From JAKGBX01 sp965366835 (GTDB lineage: Bacteria > Pseudomonadota > Alphaproteobacteria > Rhodobacterales > Rhodobacteraceae), in the NCBI GenBank assembly GCA_965366835.1, contig CBDUGF010000033.1, forward strand, positions 1 through 31,077: 31,077 nucleotides of DNA. Direction: 5' to 3'. Position 1 is the first letter of the stretch, and every line of letters begins with the position of its first letter. A program made the translations under genes and the position numbers. Under the pieces are notes generated by a model. That model made no database searches, was not told the DNA's origin, and worked only from the letters and a program-made list of their open reading frames with translations. Positions 1-7,767 of this stretch are shown here, one piece after another.

Positions 1-2
1 CA

Positions 3-161
3 GGCGTCGCGCAACAGGTCAGCCCCGAAGCCCTGGCCGAAAGCTTGCGCAATCCGGCGCTGCCTGATGCTGACGACATCGCCCGCTTTCTGGCCGACCA
101 TGCGGGGGCGGTCGAAAAGACGCTTGCGGCGCTCGCGCGGTTCGAAACCTGCCGCCGTTGA
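3..161 (+). CDS. C-terminal end of an unidentified protein (partial)
   Basis: An open frame enters from the left edge and stops at TGA 159-161, giving the last 52 residues of a protein. The visible part is Ala-rich and mostly helical in character. It reads ...SPEALAESLRNPALPDA near its start and ends in FETCRR. I do not recognise the family. The gene is convergent with the SDR that follows on the other strand, so it is not part of that operon. Codon use (G or C in most third positions) looks genuine for this genome. The start and most of the gene lie outside the window. Confidence 0.55.
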   Translation, partial: GVAQQVSPEALAESLRNPALPDADDIARFLADHAGAVEKTLAALARFETCRR

Positions 162-186
162 GCGGTGTCATCTTGCGTCGAAGGGC

Positions 187-238
187 TGCGCCGCCTTCGG
201 CGTCACCGGATTTGAGGGTTTGCGCCGCCTTCGGCGTC
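187..238. repeat. Two 18-bp direct repeats, each with a hairpin
   Basis: TGCGCCGCCTTCGGCGTC occurs at 187-204 and again at 221-238. Each copy contains a CGCCG / CGGCG stem around a CCTT loop. A further GC-rich inverted repeat (GGCGCC ... GGCGCC, about 246-268) follows. The elements sit between two convergent genes, so they may work as a bidirectional transcription barrier or be REP-like intergenic repeats. Confidence 0.6.
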
Positions 239-361
239 GCCCGGGGGCGCCTCGCTGCGCTCGGCGCCGTTGGTGCCGGGGCTTGCGCGTTGCAGTGAGT
301 GCTGCGCCTGCGCCGGGCCTTGCGATCTGAGCTTTTTTGCCAAAAAAAAAGGCCAGGCGGA

Positions 362-1153
362 TCACCAGGCGGAGAAACCACCATCGACGTTGACCAGCTG
401 CCCGGTCATGTAGCCCGCCTGCGGGGAGGCCAGAAACAGCATCACATCGGCGATCTCGTCGGGCTGTGCCATGCGGCCCGCCATGATCAACTCGCCCACC
501 CGGCGCTGGAACTCTTCGGAATGGTCGTTGAACACCGCGCCCGGCGCGATTGTGTTCACCGTCGCCTTGCGATTGGCCCAATAGCCCGCGAGCCAGACGG
601 TCAGGCCGTGAATGCCGGCCTTGGTCACGCCATAGGCCGAGAAATTCTTGAACGGCATGCCGTCATAGATCGGGTGATGCGCGCCGTTCAGGGCATACAT
701 CGACGCCACGTTGATCAATGTGCTGGGCCAGCGCCCGACGATATCGCGGTCCATCTGCCGGGCGATCATGAAGGCGCCAGTCAGGTTGGTGCGCAGGGTC
801 TTTTCGAAATCCTCGACCGTGGTGTCGGCGAAATCGGGGAAGCCCTTGCCCTTGCCCATCAGCATCTCGCCGGTGATCGCGGCATTGTTGAGCACCACGT
901 CGGGCTGCCAGCCATCGGCGATGACGCGCTGGAAAATGCCTTCGACAGCCGCCTCGTCGCCGACATCGAGCTCGTAGAACGCGAAATCGGGATTTTCGCC
1001 ATGCGCCTCGACCAGCGCCTCGGCCCGATGCCCCGGCAGGTCGGTCGACACCACCCTGGCGCCTTCGGCCAGCATCCGGCGCACATAGGTCGAGCCGAGA
1101 ACGCCGCCCGACCCGGTGATGAACACCGTCCGCCCTTGCAGTTGATCAACCAT
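362..1153 (-). CDS. SDR-family oxidoreductase, sugar-pathway type
   Basis: A 263-residue classical short-chain dehydrogenase/reductase, a normal length for the family. The Rossmann glycine motif TGSGGVLG is at 13-20 and NNAA at 89-92. The catalytic set N123, S151, Y174 and K178 (YGVTK) is complete, so an active NAD(P)-dependent enzyme is expected. It starts 8 bp inside the end of the cytidylyltransferase gene, so translation is probably coupled. Last of three overlapping genes (Gfo/Idh, cytidylyltransferase, SDR), it probably oxidises or reduces a sugar intermediate for a nonulosonic acid or related surface sugar. Substrate assignment is inference from context; a generic 3-oxoacyl-ACP-reductase label would also fit by sequence. 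Confidence 0.85.
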   Translation of the reverse strand: MVDQLQGRTVFITGSGGVLGSTYVRRMLAEGARVVSTDLPGHRAEALVEAHGENPDFAFYELDVGDEAAVEGIFQRVIADGWQPDVVLNNAAITGEMLMGKGKGFPDFADTTVEDFEKTLRTNLTGAFMIARQMDRDIVGRWPSTLINVASMYALNGAHHPIYDGMPFKNFSAYGVTKAGIHGLTVWLAGYWANRKATVNTIAPGAVFNDHSEEFQRRVGELIMAGRMAQPDEIADVMLFLASPQAGYMTGQLVNVDGGFSAW

Positions 1154-1841
1154 TCACACGCTCCTTCATCAGGCATTCGACGATCTTGAAATCCAGCTCG
1201 CTGTCGATATCGAGGCAGCGCTCGGGCGGCATCAGATAGGGCAGAACGCGGCCCTCGAACAGGCCTTTGGCGCGCCTGAGATAGGCCGGATCGAGCACGT
1301 AGGTCGAGGCCGCATGTTCCCAGACCACCGGCGCCTGCTGGCGCGCCACGACCCCGCCGGGCAGCGGCTTGGAGACATGCAGCGCACCGCTCTCGTCCGG
1401 CTCGACCAGGTTGAAATAGGGGTTCTTGCGCGCCTCGGTGCAGGACATGATCATGTCCGGACGCGTGTCGAAAAACGCATCCAGCGCGCCGTCGATATCG
1501 CCCGGCTGGCGCAGCGGCGAAGTGCAATCGAGATCGACAAACGCCTCTGCAGGCCCCGCCAGTTCTTCGGCCCGCTCCAGCGCATGCTGCCACACCCCCC
1601 ATTTTCCCGCCGTATCGGTGGCCAGATGATCGGGGCGCAGGCCGATCTCGAGGCAGCCCCTGGCCACCGCATGCGCGTAGATCCGTTCGTCATCGGTGCT
1701 CACAACCACCGCGTCCACACGCGGGTGCGCCAGAAGCTGCTCCAATGACCAATCAATCAAGGGCTTGCCCAACAGATCGCGGAAATTCTTCCCCGGCACC
1801 CCCTTGGAGCCCTTGCGCACACCGATATGGCCGATGATCAT
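1146..1841 (-). CDS. Acylneuraminate-type cytidylyltransferase (NeuA/PtmB-like)
   Basis: A 231-residue nucleotidyltransferase that would activate a nonulosonic acid (sialic, legionaminic or pseudaminic type) as its CMP-sugar in the cytoplasm. The nucleotide-binding loop VRKGSKGVPGKN is at 8-19. It differs slightly from the usual R-x-GSKG-I/V form in having K10 where G is common. Acidic residues D103 and D105 lie in FVDLDCTSP, and the C-terminal family motif DIDSELDF (D211, D213) is present. It overlaps the upstream Gfo/Idh gene by 4 bp (ATGA) and the downstream SDR by 8 bp. No NeuB-type synthase is in the window, so which nonulosonic acid is made cannot be said. Confidence 0.85.
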   Translation of the reverse strand: MIIGHIGVRKGSKGVPGKNFRDLLGKPLIDWSLEQLLAHPRVDAVVVSTDDERIYAHAVARGCLEIGLRPDHLATDTAGKWGVWQHALERAEELAGPAEAFVDLDCTSPLRQPGDIDGALDAFFDTRPDMIMSCTEARKNPYFNLVEPDESGALHVSKPLPGGVVARQQAPVVWEHAASTYVLDPAYLRRAKGLFEGRVLPYLMPPERCLDIDSELDFKIVECLMKERVNG

Positions 1842-2788
1842 GCGAAACCTCCCTCGATCGTGCCGTGAAACACCCGCGCTTCCCAGGCCCGCGCGATCAG
1901 CGCGCAGCTGTCATAGACCGCATCCAAGCGCGGCATCAGCGGGTTGCCCGACGGCGCCCGCCCCTCTACCAATGCCATGAAATCGCCCATGATCACGAGG
2001 AACATGTCGTTGCGCTCAAACGCCCAGTCGCGCACAGCGTCGTCGCTCCCCGACGCGCGCACCCAGGACGGACCGAGCAGATCGAGATCGAGAACCTCAG
2101 CGCGCCCCCGCAGCGCCATCCGCCGCAGGCTCCTCGGCGATAGATAGTCCATCGCCACCGTGCCCACCGGCCCGCCCGCCTCAGCCATCGTCACCCGCGT
2201 GGCGAAATCGACACCGGGAAAACCGGCATGGCCGATGCAATCGACCGCCCGCAGCTTCGCCTTGGGAAACAGGCAATGCGCCATGTCCAGTTCGTGACAC
2301 AGATCGAGCAGCACGCCGCCGCCGTCGCTGCGCGCCGCATAGCTGTCACCAAAGCGCCAGTTCTGCCGCCATTGGCGCACATCATGGCCGATCTCCAGAT
2401 GAAACCCGTAAGGCTCGCCCACCGGATCATCGACCACCGCGCGAAACGCCGGATGATAGCGCATCATGAAGCCGACCATCGAACGCTCGGCCACCGGCAT
2501 CGCGGCGCGATAGATCCGCTCGAGTTCCGCCAGCCGGAACGCCAGCGGCTTTTCCACGTAAAACGGCACGCCGAGCCGCCCGCACAGCGCGATCAGCTCG
2601 AGCCGCACCTGCGTCGCCGTCGCAATCACCACCGCTGCGCTCTCGGCGCCGCCGATCAGCGCCTCCAGCGTGGTCATGTCCAGCCCGCGCCAGCCAAACA
2701 GATGCGCCTCGGCGCCGAGCTTTTGCAGATTGTCATGGTGTCGCCGCCCGATCGAGCCCGAGCCGACAACGTAATACTGCGTGCCCAT
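1838..2788 (-). CDS. Gfo/Idh/MocA-family oxidoreductase
   Basis: A 316-residue NAD(P)-dependent sugar oxidoreductase. The dinucleotide motif GSGSIGRRH is at 9-17 and the family's EKP motif at 78-80. The rest matches the usual two-domain layout. GGAGGG lies a few bases upstream of ATG 2788, which supports this start. It is the first gene of the overlapping trio and ends with an ATGA overlap into the cytidylyltransferase. Together with that gene and the SDR it suggests one branch of a nonulosonic-acid or modified-sugar pathway. Reaction and substrate are not visible from the sequence. Confidence 0.83.
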   Translation of the reverse strand: MGTQYYVVGSGSIGRRHHDNLQKLGAEAHLFGWRGLDMTTLEALIGGAESAAVVIATATQVRLELIALCGRLGVPFYVEKPLAFRLAELERIYRAAMPVAERSMVGFMMRYHPAFRAVVDDPVGEPYGFHLEIGHDVRQWRQNWRFGDSYAARSDGGGVLLDLCHELDMAHCLFPKAKLRAVDCIGHAGFPGVDFATRVTMAEAGGPVGTVAMDYLSPRSLRRMALRGRAEVLDLDLLGPSWVRASGSDDAVRDWAFERNDMFLVIMGDFMALVEGRAPSGNPLMPRLDAVYDSCALIARAWEARVFHGTIEGGFA

Positions 2789-2879
2789 GCGCCGCCCTCC
2801 GATTGCCCGCCTTACGAGCTATCACCCCGCCCGCCCAATTGGCAATCGCCGCGCAAGTCAGCGCCAGCCTGTTCCGATA

Positions 2880-3464
2880 TCACGCTTGCGTCGCACGCTT
2901 GTAGGCGTCGCGCGCCCGCATTGCCTTGCCATAGTCCAGCAGGTTTTCATGCTCGACCGGGAATTTGGCGGAATAGGCCCAGTTCAGGCAATGGGTCAAG
3001 ATGATGTCCGGGATCGTCATCCGCTCACCCATCAGGAACGGCCCTTCAAACTGATCGGCCAGCCGCGCGATGTTGCGGGCGAACTCCCAGCGCAGAGACT
3101 GTTTCACATCCGGTACGCGATGCTCGTCCGGCAGGATCATCGCGTGGCGCATCGCCACCCAGAGCACGGCATCCACCTCGTCGAGCAGCTGGTTGGTCAT
3201 GCCGTCCTGGCGCGCTCTTTCGATCGTGCCCGCCGGGTGGGTCATGCCGCCATGCTTGTCGGCGAGATAGGTCATGATCGCGGTGCTGTCGGTCAAGGAG
3301 TCGTTGCCATCTTTCAGCACCGGGATCTTGCCCGAGGGGTTCAGCTTGATGACCTGTTCGGTATGCGGTTTCACCTTGGTGTGGCTATAGGGCTGGCCCA
3401 GCTCCTCCAGCATCCAGATCACCCGGGATGCCCGACTCGGCGTCGATCCAATCACTTCATACAT
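2880..3464 (-). CDS. Glutathione S-transferase family protein
   Basis: A 194-residue cytosolic GST. The N-terminal thioredoxin-like domain holds a Ser-rich active-site region (STPSRAS, 7-13), the cis-Pro loop NPSGKIPVL (42-50) and the glutathione-binding DSTAI (59-63). The helical C-terminal domain has the N-capping motif MTIPD near residue 150. GGGAG precedes ATG 3464. It lies 91 bp upstream of the Gfo/Idh gene on the same strand, with a plausible separate Shine-Dalgarno there. Nothing ties it functionally to the sugar genes. The natural electrophilic substrate is unknown. Confidence 0.87.
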   Translation of the reverse strand: MYEVIGSTPSRASRVIWMLEELGQPYSHTKVKPHTEQVIKLNPSGKIPVLKDGNDSLTDSTAIMTYLADKHGGMTHPAGTIERARQDGMTNQLLDEVDAVLWVAMRHAMILPDEHRVPDVKQSLRWEFARNIARLADQFEGPFLMGERMTIPDIILTHCLNWAYSAKFPVEHENLLDYGKAMRARDAYKRATQA

Positions 3465-3841
3465 CGCATTCTCCCTGTCGCGCGCATTCGCCGCTCAGGG
3501 TGCCGGAACCCGGGCAGATTGAAAAGCCTGACGACGCGACGTTTCCGCCCAAACTGCCGGATTATTCCTTGCCGGAATGAAACCGGACGCCGAAACGCCG
3601 GCGCCCGGCTGCCGCATCGTTTCGAGATCGGTTCCGCCTGATTCTCCTGCATTGCTCGCGCAGCGTTTCGCGGCAAGCTCGGCAATGGTCGGCTCCTTTG
3701 CCCGCTTTCCCGGCCCAGACTCATGAGTCGCCGCCGGCAAAGCCAGAATCACCCGCGCGCGCTGCGGCGAAATCCTTGCGATGGGCTGAATTGGCCGCCC
3801 CTTGTGGTCACGCTTCGCCCCACCACTAAAACCACCTTTTG

Positions 3842-3865
3842 GGCGGCAGCCGGAAAGCAGCCGCC
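3842..3865. other. GC-rich hairpin in the long spacer
   Basis: GGCGGC (3842-3847) pairs with GCCGCC (3860-3865). An A-A mismatch separates an inner GC/GC step, closing a CGGAAA loop. No T-run follows on either strand, so it is not a standard terminator. It lies just beside the 3869-3889 repeat. Confidence 0.4.
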
Positions 3866-3868
3866 TGG

Positions 3869-3889
3869 CAGCCGGGAGTCACCCCCCTG
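3869..3889 (-). repeat. Copy of a 21-nt dispersed repeat
   Basis: Read on the minus strand this is identical over 21 nt to 23058-23078 on the plus strand (core GGGGGGTGACTCCCGGCTG). The identity covers intergenic DNA in both places. The minus-strand flank continues as CC, as does the second partial copy at 23088-23102. Confidence 0.75.
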
Positions 3890-4162
3890 CAAAATCGGCC
3901 AGCGGACAAAGGTTAACCGTTGCGCGCCGCGCCGGTCACAGGTGCCGCGCCCGGTGCGGAAATGCTGGGTGCTGCGACCCGGGAGAGCCCGAAAATTCAC
4001 CAGGCTACACGCTCCGCGGTTGCGCGACTCCCGCTGCGCCAGAGCACTGCCCCGGAGCAGATTGAGTATTGTGCTCACGACATCAAGGGCACAGGCAAAC
4101 CTTTGATATCGCACCTGTTCTGCCCTCTCCTGCGTCTCGCAGACCACCCGGCGGAGGGTTGC

Positions 4163-4183
4163 CACAATCACGTTGTGATTGTG
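4163..4183. promoter_or_regulatory. Perfect palindrome, operator-like
   Basis: Arms CACAATCAC (4163-4171) and GTGATTGTG (4175-4183) are perfect inverted repeats around GTT. The low GC content stands out in this spacer. Symmetry and size suit a dimeric transcription factor. It lies 367 bp upstream of the thiolase start, so its target is unclear. It could also fold as a short RNA hairpin; no T-run follows. Confidence 0.45.
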
Positions 4184-4549
4184 CGGAACCAGTCTGGCGT
4201 TTGGCGCGATCTCGCCCGCCTCCGGGGTCCGTCGAAAAAAAACCTGTCTGAACCACGAAAAATGTTGTCAGAAACATCTGAGCCCGCGCCGGTTGGCGTT
4301 CAACGCCCCCATCGCGGCGCAGCACCGAATCAAGCCGCCGGAACGCGGTTTCGTTAACCGGTTGTTCAGGTTTCACCGGTCCTCCCGACACAGCCGGCGT
4401 TCCCCTTCCTTCACCGCCCGACACCCAGCGGCAGGGCGCGATCAGTCCTCCGGGCAGGGCCATCAAGCCGCAGAGCATGGGCCTTTTCACTGCTGCCCAT
4501 GCGGCATAACATCGGTTGACGAAATCTTAACCATACTGAGGCAAGCTGC

Positions 4550-5725
4550 ATGACTGACATTGTAATTCTCGGCGGTGCGCGCACCGCAATCGGAACATTC
4601 GGCGGCGCGTTGGCCGACACGCCGCCCGCGCAGCTCGGCGCGATTGCCGCCCGCGAGGCGATGGTGCGGTCCGGCGTCGAAGGTGGCCAGATCGGCCATG
4701 TTGCCTTCGGCCATGTGATCAACACCGAGCCGCGCGACATGTATCTTTCCCGTGTTGCGGCGATGGATGCGGGCATTCCCGATACCACGCCTGCGATGAA
4801 CGTGAACCGGCTTTGCGGCTCGGGCGCGCAGGCGATTGTCTCGGTGGTGCAGTCGCTGATGCTGGGCGATGCCGATTTCGGCCTCGCCGGCGGCGCCGAA
4901 AGCATGAGCCGTTCGCCCTATATCGTTCCGGCCCAGCGTTGGGGTCAGAAGATGGGCGATATCAAGACCTTGGACATGATGCTCGGGGCGCTCAACTGCC
5001 CGTTCGGCACCGGCCACATGGGCGTCACAGCCGAGAATGTTGCCGCCGAACACGGTGTCACCCGCGAAGCCCAGGATGCCTTTGCGCTGGAAAGCCAGAC
5101 CCGCGCCGCGCGGGCGATTTCCGAAGGCCGCTTCAAGGATCAGATCGTGCCGGTCGAGGTCAGGGTCAAGCGCGACATGGTGGCGTTTGATACCGATGAG
5201 CACCCCAAGGCGACCACCGCCGAGGCGCTGGCCGGTCTGCGCACCGTGTTCCAGAAGGATGGCACCGTCACCGCGGGCAATGCCTCGGGGATCAATGATG
5301 GCGCCGGGGCGCTGGTTCTGGCCCGCGCCGATGCCGCTGAAAAGGCCGGGCTGAAGCCGCGCGCCCGGGTGGTGGGCTATGCCCATGCCGGGGTGCGGCC
5401 CGAGGTGATGGGCATCGGCCCGGTGCCTGCGGTCGAAAAGCTGCTGGCGCGCACAGGCTTGAAAATAGGCGATTTTGACGTGATCGAGTCAAACGAAGCC
5501 TTCGCCGCTCAGGCGCTGGCGGTGAACAAGGGGCTCGGCCTCGACCCGGCCAAGGTGAACCCCAATGGCGGCGCGATCGCGCTGGGCCACCCGGTCGGCG
5601 CGACCGGCGCGATCATCGCGATCAAGGCGCTTTACGAGCTTGAGCGTATCGGTGGCAAGAAGGCGCTGATCACCATGTGTATCGGCGGTGGCCAAGGCAT
5701 TGCCCTGGCGATCGAAGCACTCTAA
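4550..5725 (+). CDS. Acetyl-CoA acetyltransferase (thiolase, PhaA/AtoB type)
   Basis: A 391-residue thiolase that condenses two acetyl-CoA to acetoacetyl-CoA, or cleaves a 3-ketoacyl-CoA, in the cytoplasm. The nucleophile C89 lies in NRLCGSGAQA. H347 (ALGHPVGATG) and C377 (CIGGGQG) complete the catalytic set at almost exactly the positions of the biosynthetic thiolases. No phaB or other PHB or beta-oxidation gene adjoins it, so its role as PHB, ketone-body or degradative enzyme is open. The start at 4550 has a weak upstream AGG. Its TAA stop (5723-5725) overlaps the stop of the convergent pbpC. Confidence 0.93.
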   Translation: MTDIVILGGARTAIGTFGGALADTPPAQLGAIAAREAMVRSGVEGGQIGHVAFGHVINTEPRDMYLSRVAAMDAGIPDTTPAMNVNRLCGSGAQAIVSVVQSLMLGDADFGLAGGAESMSRSPYIVPAQRWGQKMGDIKTLDMMLGALNCPFGTGHMGVTAENVAAEHGVTREAQDAFALESQTRAARAISEGRFKDQIVPVEVRVKRDMVAFDTDEHPKATTAEALAGLRTVFQKDGTVTAGNASGINDGAGALVLARADAAEKAGLKPRARVVGYAHAGVRPEVMGIGPVPAVEKLLARTGLKIGDFDVIESNEAFAAQALAVNKGLGLDPAKVNPNGGAIALGHPVGATGAIIAIKALYELERIGGKKALITMCIGGGQGIALAIEAL

Positions 5726-7767
5726 TCCACCCGAATTTCGGCGCGCGCGGCCCGTCCGCGCGCGTCGATCACCGCCAGCTTGACAAACCCCTTGCCGTGC
5801 CAGGGCAGGGCGATCTCGCGGCCATGCGCACCGGTTATCAGAGCCGCCCCATCCGCCAGCACCGAAAACGGCGGCACCCCTTCGCGGATTTTCACTACCA
5901 GCGGCATGTCGTCATCAAGCGGCAGCCGCGCGCCGTCGGGCGGGAAGGCCAGCACCGGCGCATCGGCGGCCGGCTTGAACACCGCGCTGCGCCCGCGAAA
6001 CCGCTGCAGCGGCAGCGGCAATTGCGCATTGGCCAGGATCAGCGTTTCTGGAGGCGGCGGCGGCAGAGCGGTCAGCTCCGGCTTCACCCGCTGAAACACT
6101 TCCGTCAAAATCGGCGCGGCCAGATCGCCGCCGAAAGCGCCGGGCACCGGCGTACCATCGGCCCGGCCGATCCAGACAGCGGCCACATGGGTGCCGTCAA
6201 AGCCCACCGCCCAGGCATCGCGGTGGCCATAGGATGTGCCGGTCTTGAACGCCAGCTTGCCCTCGGCCTTGCCGCCCGGCGGGGTCAGACCGGCCAGGAT
6301 ATGGCCCACCTGCCAGGCCGCCGCCCGGCTGACGATGCGCTGGCCCGCGCCCGGTTCGGCATCGGATTTCCACCGCAGATCAATCGCTTGCCCGCCGCGC
6401 GCCAGCCCGGCATAGAGCTGCACCAGATCCGCCATGCTCAGCCCCACACCGCCCAGCGCCACCGCCAGCCCCGGTTTGCCGCCAGGGAGGGCGGGCCGCG
6501 CACCGGCGCGGCGCAGTCCGGCCATGAACCGGGCCGGGCCGATTTCATCCATCAGCATCACCACCGGTATGTTGAGCGACAATTGCAGCGCCTCGCGCAC
6601 CCTGAGTTCACCGCGAAACGCGCCATCGAAATTCTGCGGCGCATAGGCGCCGAAGGCCACCGGCCTGTCGTCGATCACCGTTTCGGGATGCGCCAGCCCC
6701 TGATCGAAGGCCATGGCATAAATCAGCGGTTTCAGCGTCGATCCGGGCGAGCGCAGCGCCTGCGTCATATCGACAAATCCGCGCCGAGCATCGCTGGCGC
6801 CATAACTGGCCGAGCCGACTGACGCCAACACCTCTCCGCTCTGATGATCCGCGACCATCATGGCGATCGAGACCTGCCCGGGCAGATCGCGCAGGCTCTC
6901 GCCCGCCAGGGTTTCGAGCGCGGCTTGCAGGCCGGGATCGAGCGTCAGGTCGTGGCGCGTGGCCAGCGGCGCCTCGGCGCGCGCCCGGTCGGTCAGATGC
7001 GGCGCCAGGGCCGGAAACGGCAGGCGCGCCTGCGGCACCGGCTCGCGCCTCGCGGTGGCATGAGCCTCGCCGCCGATCACCCCGGCCTCGGCCATGCGGT
7101 CGAGCACCCGGTTGCGCGCCGCCATCGCCGCTTTCCAGTCACGATCAGGGCGCCTGGCCTCGGGCGATTGCGGCAGCGCCACCAGCAGCGCGGCCTGCGC
7201 CGGGGTCAGGCGTGTAGGTTCCTTGCCGAACCACGAAAGCGTTGCTGCACGTACCCCCTCGAGATTGCCACCATAGGGCGCATGGGTCAGATAAAGCGCC
7301 AGAATTTCGTCCTTGGACAGCTTGCGCTCCAGAGCCATCGCCAGCCGCATCTGCCTGAGCTTGCCCTTGATCCGGCCGGTGCCGCTATCTTCCAGCAGCC
7401 GCGCCACCTGCATCGTGATCGTCGAGCCGCCCGAGACAACCTTGCCATTCCACATAGCCTGCGCCACGGCCCTCGCCATCGCCTTGCCATCAACGCCGCC
7501 ATGTTGCCAGAACCGCTTATCCTCATAAGCCACAAGCATGTCGAGATAGCGCCGATCGACCTGCGCCACATTGGCCCCCAGCCGCCAGCGCCCGTCACGC
7601 AGCGTATAGACTCGCAGCATCCCGCCATCGCGCCCACGTATCTCGACAGAAGTTTCCGACAATAGCGGCGGCAATTCGGTCGCCGCGACCCAGTCCTCCA
7701 CACCATCCTGCGCCGCCGCCCCAGCGAAGAGCAGTGCGGCGGCGGCTATGAGCGGCCAGGCCCTCAT
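5722..7767 (-). CDS. pbpC: Penicillin-binding protein 1C (bifunctional glycosyltransferase/transpeptidase)
   Basis: A 681-residue class A penicillin-binding protein. A hydrophobic N-terminal segment (1-20) works as signal or anchor. The GT51 transglycosylase domain has EDKRFWQHGGVD (82-93) and GGSTITMQ (113-120). The transpeptidase domain has S343 in SPGSTLKP, SLN at 397-399 and KTGTS at 508-512, all intact. A C-terminal BiPBP_C-like domain follows (about 590-681). It acts on peptidoglycan in the periplasm. Its ATG overlaps the alpha-2-macroglobulin stop as ATGA, so the two are coupled. This pairing matches yfhM-pbpC of enterobacteria, where the protease trap is thought to protect the cell when the wall is breached. 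Confidence 0.95.
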   Translation of the reverse strand: MRAWPLIAAAALLFAGAAAQDGVEDWVAATELPPLLSETSVEIRGRDGGMLRVYTLRDGRWRLGANVAQVDRRYLDMLVAYEDKRFWQHGGVDGKAMARAVAQAMWNGKVVSGGSTITMQVARLLEDSGTGRIKGKLRQMRLAMALERKLSKDEILALYLTHAPYGGNLEGVRAATLSWFGKEPTRLTPAQAALLVALPQSPEARRPDRDWKAAMAARNRVLDRMAEAGVIGGEAHATARREPVPQARLPFPALAPHLTDRARAEAPLATRHDLTLDPGLQAALETLAGESLRDLPGQVSIAMMVADHQSGEVLASVGSASYGASDARRGFVDMTQALRSPGSTLKPLIYAMAFDQGLAHPETVIDDRPVAFGAYAPQNFDGAFRGELRVREALQLSLNIPVVMLMDEIGPARFMAGLRRAGARPALPGGKPGLAVALGGVGLSMADLVQLYAGLARGGQAIDLRWKSDAEPGAGQRIVSRAAAWQVGHILAGLTPPGGKAEGKLAFKTGTSYGHRDAWAVGFDGTHVAAVWIGRADGTPVPGAFGGDLAAPILTEVFQRVKPELTALPPPPPETLILANAQLPLPLQRFRGRSAVFKPAADAPVLAFPPDGARLPLDDDMPLVVKIREGVPPFSVLADGAALITGAHGREIALPWHGKGFVKLAVIDARGRAARAEIRVD

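Larger units (their letters stand above)
3465..4549. other. Long intergenic region with no convincing gene
   Basis: About 1.1 kb lies between the divergent GST and thiolase genes. Open frames exist on both strands, but none shows the strong third-position G/C bias or domain-like composition of the neighbours. What can be seen is a hairpin (GGCGGC 3842-3847 with GCCGCC 3860-3865), a 21-nt repeat shared with the arfB leader (3869-3889), a perfect 9-bp-arm palindrome (4163-4183) and an A-tract at 4234-4242. It could hold a small RNA or the decayed remains of a gene. Confidence 0.6.

Noticed and set aside
299..1189. Plus-strand 296-codon frame over the SDR gene
   Set aside because: Composition is that of an antisense shadow; the minus-strand SDR has all catalytic motifs.
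3495..3752. Minus-strand 85-codon frame in the long spacer (starts MILALPAATHESGPG)
   Set aside because: Weak third-position bias, no domain-like pattern and no clear ribosome-binding site; might be a gene remnant but cannot be supported.
3842..3865. Resemblance of CCGGAAAGCAGCC to the GGAA loop region of SRP 4.5S RNA
   Set aside because: The surrounding conserved SRP helix-8 sequence and long flanking helix are absent.
3749..4171. Frames on both strands in the middle of the long spacer
   Set aside because: Arg/Pro/Ser-rich translations without protein character and without start signals.
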